Positions 63,704-64,000 of a DNA stretch of 64,000 nucleotides are shown one piece after another (the stretch's first letter is position 1; every line of letters starts with the position of its first letter). This stretch comes from Chitinophagaceae bacterium (GTDB lineage: Bacteria; Bacteroidota; Bacteroidia; Chitinophagales; Chitinophagaceae): the NCBI GenBank assembly GCA_947381435.1, contig CANCVE010000002.1, positions 1 through 64,000 on the forward strand, written 5' to 3'. Under the pieces are notes generated by a model, which did no database searches, was not told the DNA's origin, and saw nothing but the letters and a program-made list of their open reading frames with translations. The position numbers and the translations under genes are program-made.

Positions 63704-64000
63704 CTAACTCTTTTTTTGCGTTGCCTTTATTTTATCAACCATCTTATCCTCAGTATCTACATTTTCTCCCGAGGTTCTATTGCTTAGTCCACCTGTTTCC
63801 TTTCTTGAGGGGATAGTTTTTCTATAACTATCTATTTGTAAGCCTATCAATGGGAATATACTATTCAGGTTAGGGAATTTATCTAGTATTTGTTGGTTGT
63901 TGGTACGCAAATCCATATTGGCATAGTCGAAAAAAGCAGCATCAGTGATGGTAGCTATTGTTGTATTGTTACTAACCTCCACATTGCCAGTTCGCTTTAC
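63704..64000 (-). CDS. C-terminal part of an unknown protein (runs off the right edge)
   Basis: The minus strand is open from the right edge (VKRTGNVEVSNNTTIATITDAAFFDYANMDLRTNNQQILDKFPNLNSIFPLIGLQIDSYRK...) to a stop at 63704, at least 98 residues. The tail from about residue 65 is polar (SGENVDTEDKMVDKIKATQKKS). No start can be assigned, and an in-frame GTG at 63982 is probably not one. I do not recognise the family. Confidence 0.55.
   Translation of the reverse strand, partial: VKRTGNVEVSNNTTIATITDAAFFDYANMDLRTNNQQILDKFPNLNSIFPLIGLQIDSYRKTIPSRKETGGLSNRTSGENVDTEDKMVDKIKATQKKS

Overview
The window is a stretch of AT-rich chromosome from a member of the Bacteroidota. The complete gldK-gldL-gldM-gldN block of the type IX secretion (T9SS)/gliding machine, a separate gldB, a PorV-family protein, two large secreted proteins with C-terminal T9SS sorting domains, bshA, a GLPGLI-family protein, an IPExxxVDY-family protein and an OMP_b-brl-type outer-membrane protein are all typical of that phylum. 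The gene mix (T9SS motor genes followed by exbB-exbD-exbD-tonB, GH127-type secreted glycosidase, orphan PAS/REC proteins) looks most like Chitinophagaceae or close relatives; this is inference from gene content only.

Layout. 0-7 kb: a truncated unknown protein, an orphan LuxR-type response regulator behind a palindrome-rich 600-bp leader, an agarase-like glycosidase, an acyltransferase and a GH3 beta-N-acetylhexosaminidase. 7-16.6 kb: housekeeping (trmD, Hsp15-like, IPExxxVDY protein, UvrD/PcrA helicase, mscL, PorV-like, bshA, mnmE). 16.7-24.5 kb, minus strand: one operon gldK-L-M-N-exbB-exbD-exbD-tonB with a recognisable Bacteroidota promoter (TTG / TAnnTTTG) at its head and a strong intrinsic terminator at its tail; it encodes the T9SS ring and motor plus a proton-channel/TonB energiser. 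24.6-32.8 kb: DUF255 thioredoxin-like protein, SPFH/prohibitin protein, DegT aminotransferase, zapA, a ZapB-like coiled coil and pheT. 33-47 kb: outer-membrane and secreted proteins (beta-barrel receptor + GLPGLI protein, choice-of-anchor A adhesin-like protein, GH127 arabinofuranosidase-like enzyme) and a decayed secreted-protein gene. 48-57 kb: pyrD, DUF47-pit phosphate uptake pair, mrdA-rodA elongasome pair, and the rpmH-rnpA-yidD ribosome/RNase P/insertase cluster. 57-64 kb: a REC-PAS-PAS-DHp protein with a response regulator, gldB, apaG, an unknown protein, a complete IS5-type insertion sequence, and a degenerate repeat-rich stretch leading to a truncated gene at the right edge.

The most unusual thing in the window is in the spaces between genes. 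At least five intergenic arrays with unrelated sequences share the same exact repeat period of 21 bp (8.05, 37.6, 47.3 and 52.25 kb) or 42 bp (42.4 kb), with close relatives at 41 bp (12.4 kb) and 21-22 bp (26.8 kb). Two of them (42.4 and 47.3 kb) are closed by near-perfect inverted copies of their end units, so that the whole array could fold back. A second, dispersed family has a 7-bp period (core AGTCGAA / TTCGACT) and sits against stop codons at 8.7, 28.2, 47.95 and 60.35 kb; related heptads at 29.96 kb lie between genes, and a heptad array at 48.6 kb lies inside pyrD, where it adds about 20 in-frame residues. A 96-bp perfect palindrome (27.04-27.14 kb) and several REP-like hairpins complete the picture. 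Repeat units and periods were read by eye from coordinates.
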